Assembly: GCF_000009905.1 (NCBI RefSeq)
Contig: NC_006177.1
Location: forward strand, 3,358,595-3,422,594
Direction of reading: 5' to 3'
From: Symbiobacterium thermophilum IAM 14863
Lineage (GTDB): Bacteria > Bacillota > Sulfobacillia > Symbiobacteriales > Symbiobacteriaceae
Length of the DNA stretch: 64,000 nucleotides
The notes below the pieces were generated by a model that was given only the letters and a program-made list of their open reading frames with translations, had not been told where the DNA came from and made no database searches. This document shows positions 60,104 through 64,000 of the stretch, piece after piece. The stretch's first letter is position 1. Every line of letters begins with the position of its first letter. The translations under genes and the position numbers were made by a program.

Positions 60104-60246
60104 CTATTGTGACACCTTTTTTCACAGACCCGTTGTGTCATGACACTTTGTAAATGGGATAGCCAAAAGATGACCCTCCCATGTTCTTGCCACACCCAGA
60201 AGAGTGAATTACCATCAAGGTGAGGATGCGTTCGTGATTTCACAAA
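60104..60246 (+). promoter_or_regulatory. Cluster of TGTGA/TCACA dyads upstream of the hydrogenase operon
   Basis: Near 60106 TTGTGA and TCACAG flank nine bases. GTGTCATGACAC (60135-60146) is a perfect 12-bp palindrome. GTGATTTCAC (near 60234) is a further dyad and the start of TTTCACAA. These resemble redox-regulator (Rex) half-sites, TTGTGA and TCACAA, but with non-standard spacing. The -10 and -35 are not clear. Confidence 0.4.
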
Positions 60247-60283
60247 CAAGCGTATCCCTGTCGTTGGCAAAGGTGGTGTGCGT

Positions 60284-60838
60284 ATGACGCATGCTTGCAA
60301 GGGCATTACGCCCGATGATCCACGGTTTGCCGAACTGGACGCCTTCATTCAGGACGGCCGGTCTTCCGCCGACCACCTGATCGCGGTGCTCCACAAGGCC
60401 CAGGAGATCTTCGGATTCCTGCCCGAGGAGGTGCAGCGCCACGTCGCTGCCGCGCTGCACGTGCCTCCGAGCGAGGTCTACGGCGTCGTGACGTTCTACA
60501 ACTACTTCACCCTGACGCCCGTGGGCAAGTATCCCATCAACGTCTGCATGGGCACGGCCTGTTACGTGCAGGGCGCGGGCCGCCTCCTCTCGCTGTTTGA
60601 ACGGGAGCTCGGCATTCAGCCCGGGCAGGTCACTCCCGACGGGCTCTTCTCGCTCGAGGTCTGCCGGTGCCTGGGCGCCTGCGGTCTCGCCCCGGTGGTG
60701 ACCGTGGCGGGTGAAGTGCACGGCAAGCTGACCGAAAGCGACGCTCTGAAGTTGGTGGCCGAGCTGCGCCAGCGGGCCGCCGCCGAACAGCCGCAGGCCG
60801 GCGCAGCCGTTGCCGCAGTGGGAGGTGAGGCGCAATGA
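60284..60838 (+). CDS. hydC: NADH-dependent [FeFe]-hydrogenase, NuoE-like subunit
   Basis: A 184-residue thioredoxin-like [2Fe-2S] protein. After a helical N-terminus (DHLIAVLHKAQEIFGFLPEEVQRHVA and YGVVTFYNYFTLTP), the four cysteines are in NVCMGTACYVQGA and EVCRCLGACGLAP. HydC passes electrons between the NuoF-like subunit and the hydrogenase. ATG 60284 has AGGTGG upstream. Its stop overlaps the next ATG as ATGA. First gene of the hydCBA operon. Confidence 0.95.
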   Translation: MTHACKGITPDDPRFAELDAFIQDGRSSADHLIAVLHKAQEIFGFLPEEVQRHVAAALHVPPSEVYGVVTFYNYFTLTPVGKYPINVCMGTACYVQGAGRLLSLFERELGIQPGQVTPDGLFSLEVCRCLGACGLAPVVTVAGEVHGKLTESDALKLVAELRQRAAAEQPQAGAAVAAVGGEAQ

Positions 60839-62745
60839 CCGCCGTTCAGACGCCCCAGCGAATTACTTCCCTGGCGGACCTGGAGGCCGTGCGGGCCCGG
60901 CGTGCGGGCGCCATCGCCCTGCGCCAGGCCGAGGCCGTGAACCTGGCGGAAGCGCCCGAGGTGCACATCCTCGTCTGTGCGGGCACGGGCTGCCAATCCA
61001 ACAAGTCCCTGAACACCGTCGCGGCCCTCCAGCAGGCGGTGGAGGACCACGGCGTGGCTGACCGGGTGAAGGTCGTGCCCGTCGGGTGTTTCGGCTTCTG
61101 CCGGATGGGGCCGGTGGTGGTGGTGTATCCCGGCCAGACCTTCTACTGCGAGGTGCAGCCGCAGCACGCACCGGTCATCATCCAGCAGCACGTGCTGGGC
61201 GGCCAGCCCGTCGAGGCGCTGCTGTACGCGCCCAATCCGCGGGAGAAGCACCGCATCGCCAAGATGATGGACCAGCCCTTCTACAAGGGGCAGCACCGCA
61301 CGGCCCTCAGCCACTGCGGCCTCATCAACCCCGAGTGCATCGAGGAGGCCATCGCTGCGGACCGCTACTTCGCCCTGGCCAAGGCCCTGCTGGAGATGAC
61401 CCCGGCCCAGGTGATCGAAGAGGTGAAGCGCTCGGGCCTGCGGGGCCGGGGCGGCGGCGGCTTCCCCACGGGCCGCAAGTGGGAACTGGCGGCCGCGGTG
61501 GAGGGCGACGTGAAGTACGTCCTCTGCAACGCCGACGAGGGGGATCCCGGCGCGTTCATGGACCGCTCCATCATCGAGGGCGACCCGCACGCCATCCTGG
61601 AAGCCATGGCCATCGCCGGGTACGCCATCGGGGCACAGCACGGCTACATCTACGTGCGCGCCGAGTACCCGGTCGCGGTGCACCGGCTGGAGATCGCCAT
61701 CCGGCAGGCCCGCGAGCTCGGCCTCCTGGGCGAGAACATTCTCGGCACGGGCTTCAGCTTCGACATCGACATCCGTCTCGGCGCCGGCGCCTTCGTCTGC
61801 GGCGAGGAGACGGCTCTGATCGCCTCGATTGAAGGCCAGCGCGGCCTGCCCCGGCCCCGGCCTCCCTTCCCGGCGCAGAAGGGGCTGTGGGGCAAGCCGA
61901 CGCTGAACAACAACGTCGAAACCTACGCCAACGTGCCGTACATCATCCTCCACGGCGCTGAGGCCTTCCGTAGCGTGGGCACGGAGAAGTCGCCGGGCAC
62001 CAAGGTGTTTGCCGTGGCCGGCAACGTGATGAACACCGGCCTGGTTGAGGTGCCCATCGGCACCACCCTCCGGGAGATCGTCTACGGCATGGCCGGCGGC
62101 ATCCCGAAGGGGCGGCCGTTCAAGGCGGCCCAGACCGGCGGCCCCTCCGGCGGGTGCATTCCCGCCCACCTGCTGGATATCCCCATGGATTACGAGCCGC
62201 TCAACGAGGTCGGCTCCATGATGGGGTCCGGCGGGCTCATCGTGATGGACGACCAGTCCTGCATGGTCGACGTGGCACGCTTCTACCTGCAGTTCACCCA
62301 GGACGAGTCCTGCGGGAAGTGCCCGCCCTGCCGCATCGGCACCAAGCGGATGCTGGAGATCCTGGACCGCATCGTCGAGGGCGAGGGCACGATGGAGGAC
62401 CTGGACGAGCTGGAGCGGCTGGCCAACGGGATCAAGGCCACGGCGCTGTGCGGCCTCGGCCAGACCGCGCCGAACCCGGTCCTGTCCACCCTGCGCTACT
62501 TCCGTGAGGAGTACGAGGCGCACGTGCGGGACAAGCACTGCCCGGCGGGGCGCTGCAAGGCCCTGACGGACTTCCGGATCGACCAGGAGCGGTGCAAGGC
62601 GTGCAACGTCTGCGCCCGGAACTGCCCGGTGGACGCCGTCCACGGCGAGGTGCGCAAGCCGGAGACGTTCTACATCGACGCCGAGGCGTGCATCAAGTGC
62701 GGGACGTGCGCCACCGTCTGCAAGTTCAACGCCGTTGTATGGTAA
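60835..62745 (+). CDS. hydB: NADH-dependent [FeFe]-hydrogenase, NuoF-like flavin subunit
   Basis: A 636-residue flavoprotein. Residues 35-125 are an N-terminal thioredoxin-like [2Fe-2S] domain (VCAGTGCQSNKS, PVGCFGFCRMGP). Residues 195-420 bind FMN and NADH (LRGRGGGGFPTGRKWELA, CNADEGDPGAFMDRSIIEGDPHAI). A [4Fe-4S] site is in ESCGKCPPCRIGTKRM near residue 490. The last 55 residues carry two ferredoxin-type clusters (CKACNVCARNCPVDAV and CIKCGTCATVCKFNAVV). This layout matches the HydB subunit of trimeric electron-bifurcating hydrogenases. ATGA overlap with hydC. Confidence 0.97.
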   Translation: MTAVQTPQRITSLADLEAVRARRAGAIALRQAEAVNLAEAPEVHILVCAGTGCQSNKSLNTVAALQQAVEDHGVADRVKVVPVGCFGFCRMGPVVVVYPGQTFYCEVQPQHAPVIIQQHVLGGQPVEALLYAPNPREKHRIAKMMDQPFYKGQHRTALSHCGLINPECIEEAIAADRYFALAKALLEMTPAQVIEEVKRSGLRGRGGGGFPTGRKWELAAAVEGDVKYVLCNADEGDPGAFMDRSIIEGDPHAILEAMAIAGYAIGAQHGYIYVRAEYPVAVHRLEIAIRQARELGLLGENILGTGFSFDIDIRLGAGAFVCGEETALIASIEGQRGLPRPRPPFPAQKGLWGKPTLNNNVETYANVPYIILHGAEAFRSVGTEKSPGTKVFAVAGNVMNTGLVEVPIGTTLREIVYGMAGGIPKGRPFKAAQTGGPSGGCIPAHLLDIPMDYEPLNEVGSMMGSGGLIVMDDQSCMVDVARFYLQFTQDESCGKCPPCRIGTKRMLEILDRIVEGEGTMEDLDELERLANGIKATALCGLGQTAPNPVLSTLRYFREEYEAHVRDKHCPAGRCKALTDFRIDQERCKACNVCARNCPVDAVHGEVRKPETFYIDAEACIKCGTCATVCKFNAVVW

Positions 62746-62758
62746 GGGGGTGCGGTGC

Positions 62759-64000
62759 GTGATCCATCTGACGATCGACCGGCGCCCCGTCTCGGTCGAA
62801 CCCGGAACCACAGTCCTGGAGGCGGCGCGCCAGAACGGTATCCACATTCCCACGCTCTGCTATCTGAAGGACATCAACAAGATCGGAGCCTGCCGCATGT
62901 GCCTGGTGGAGGTCGAGGGGGCCCGCGGCCTCCAGACCGCCTGCACCACCCCCTGCACCGAGGGGATGGTCGTCCACACCAACTCCCCCGCAGTCCGCGA
63001 GGCCCGCAAGCTGGTGCTGGAACTGCTGCTCTCCGACCACAACATCGAGTGCCCGACGTGCCTGCGCGCGGGCAACTGCGAGCTGATGCAACTGGCCCAG
63101 GAAATGGGCGTGCGCACGGTCCCGCTGAAGGGCGCCCACCATCAGGTGCATCGGGACGTGGAGTCCGGCGCTATCGCCGTGGACAGTTCCAAGTGCGTGC
63201 TCTGCCAGCGCTGTGTCGCCGTCTGCCGTGAGGTGCAGGGCGTCTCGGCCATCTCGGTCACCGGCCGCGGCTTCGAGTCCCGGGTCGCGCCGTTCTTCGG
63301 CGTGTCGCTCAACGACGCGGCCTGCGCCCTCTGCGGCCAGTGCACCGTGGTCTGCCCCACCGGTGCGCTCACCGAGTACGACGAGACCGAGGCCGTCTGG
63401 CGGGCCCTGCTGGATCCCACCAAGCACGTGGTGGTACAGACCGCCCCGGCCGTCCGGGTCCAGATCGGCGAGCCGTTCGGCCTGCCGCCCGGCGCGGTCT
63501 CCACCGGCAAGATGGTGGCGGGGCTGCGTCGGCTGGGCTTCGACCAGGTGTTCGACACCGTGTTCTCCGCCGACCTGACGATCATGGAGGAAGCGACGGA
63601 GCTCATCCAGCGGCTCCAGAAGGGCGGTCCGCTACCCCTCATCACCTCCTGCTCGCCGGGCTGGGTCAAGTTCGCCGAGCACTTCTTCCCCAACATGCTG
63701 GAGAACCTCTCCACCTGCAAGTCGCCGCAGCAGATGTTCGGCGCCCTGGCCAAGACCTACTACGCCGAGAAGGCCGGCATCGACCCTGCGGACATGGTCG
63801 TGGTGTCGGTCATGCCCTGCACGGCCAAGAAGTACGAGGCCAACCGACCCGAGATGCGGGACTCCGGGTACCAGGATGTCGACTACGTCCTGACCACCCG
63901 CGAGCTCGCCCGCATGTTCCGCCAGGCGGGGATCGACCTGCCCTCCCTGCCGGACGAGGAGTTCGACAACCCGCTCGGCATCGGTACCGGCGCCGGCACC
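62759..64000 (+). CDS. hydA: [FeFe]-hydrogenase catalytic subunit (3-prime end cut by window edge)
   Basis: The first 414 residues of HydA from GTG 62759, with AAGGGGG eight bases upstream; the frame is open to the window edge. N-terminal [2Fe-2S] domain (CYLKDINKIGACRMCLVEVEG), His-ligated [4Fe-4S] (HNIECPTCLRAGNCEL) and two [4Fe-4S] motifs (CVLCQRCVAVC, CALCGQCTVVCP) precede the H-cluster domain. H-cluster motif L1 is TSCSPGW with C298, and motif L2 is MPCTAKKYEANRPE with C354. The L3 motif lies beyond the window. Together with hydC and hydB it forms an NAD-linked hydrogenase. Confidence 0.97.
   Translation, partial: MIHLTIDRRPVSVEPGTTVLEAARQNGIHIPTLCYLKDINKIGACRMCLVEVEGARGLQTACTTPCTEGMVVHTNSPAVREARKLVLELLLSDHNIECPTCLRAGNCELMQLAQEMGVRTVPLKGAHHQVHRDVESGAIAVDSSKCVLCQRCVAVCREVQGVSAISVTGRGFESRVAPFFGVSLNDAACALCGQCTVVCPTGALTEYDETEAVWRALLDPTKHVVVQTAPAVRVQIGEPFGLPPGAVSTGKMVAGLRRLGFDQVFDTVFSADLTIMEEATELIQRLQKGGPLPLITSCSPGWVKFAEHFFPNMLENLSTCKSPQQMFGALAKTYYAEKAGIDPADMVVVSVMPCTAKKYEANRPEMRDSGYQDVDYVLTTRELARMFRQAGIDLPSLPDEEFDNPLGIGTGAGT

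Noticed and set aside
60104-60130. Canonical Rex or CRP site
   Set aside because: The arms TTGTGA and TCACAG are nine bases apart, against eight for Rex and six for the CRP half-site core; kept only as a Rex-like candidate.

Overview
The window is very GC-rich DNA from a spore-forming, anaerobic or facultatively anaerobic Firmicutes-type bacterium. Strong AGGAGG-type Shine-Dalgarno (SD) sequences, many TTG and GTG starts, spoIIE, the ymfF/ymfH-like M16 pair, ftsH-tilS-spoIIE clustering, pyruvate:ferredoxin oxidoreductase and a trimeric [FeFe]-hydrogenase fit a high-GC clostridial lineage such as Symbiobacterium. The genus is an inference from gene content and composition, not from a database match.

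Layout. 1-3.5 kb: DegV protein (cut by the left edge) and a NarL-type two-component pair with an unusual duplicated kinase. 3.7-6.4 kb: aconitase. 6.4-7.7 kb: gene-free, with an IS-end-like hairpin and seven tandem 85-bp units carrying nested inverted repeats. 7.7-14.3 kb: a small Pro/Val-rich protein, a DUF2161-type nuclease-fold protein, a gamma-glutamyltranspeptidase family enzyme and pyruvate:ferredoxin oxidoreductase. 14.4-20.4 kb: a 1103-residue SLH protein with about 11 repeats, an EVE protein, a D-aminoacylase-like lipoprotein and an RRM protein. 20.6-22.3 kb: RodA/FtsW-type and Yip1-type membrane proteins. 22.3-25.6 kb: succinate dehydrogenase operon. 25.9-29.3 kb: an unrecognised protein, a class V aminotransferase, a bifunctional-nuclease-family protein and a fused MoaD-MoaE. 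29.3-31.0 kb: an IS1182-like element between two convergent stop codons. 31.0-36.0 kb: an unrecognised lipoprotein, two tandem coaX genes, a probable structured RNA and nadC. 36.0-45.7 kb: a one-directional folate/histidine block (hutH-hutU-ftcD-hutI-fchA-fhs, then folP-folB-folK). 45.7-46.2 kb: an unexplained region with three hairpins that have G-run loops and a 24-codon ORF behind a perfect SD. 46.2-55.4 kb: M16 pair, Nudix, ftsH, tilS, spoIIE and tRNA-Glu. 55.5-59 kb: moeA, mobB and two ABC-2 permeases. 59.1-60 kb: CheX-like and CBS proteins. 60.3-64 kb: HydC-HydB-HydA hydrogenase, running off the right edge.

How it fits together. HutH, HutU and HutI take histidine to formiminoglutamate. 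FtcD and FchA move the one-carbon unit onto tetrahydrofolate as methenyl-THF, and Fhs can use formyl-THF to make ATP. FolP, FolB and FolK supply the folate. Pyruvate:ferredoxin oxidoreductase makes reduced ferredoxin, which the NAD-linked [FeFe]-hydrogenase can combine with NADH to evolve H2. Aconitase and succinate dehydrogenase show that at least part of a TCA cycle is present. MoaD-MoaE, MoeA and MobB are dispersed parts of molybdenum cofactor synthesis.
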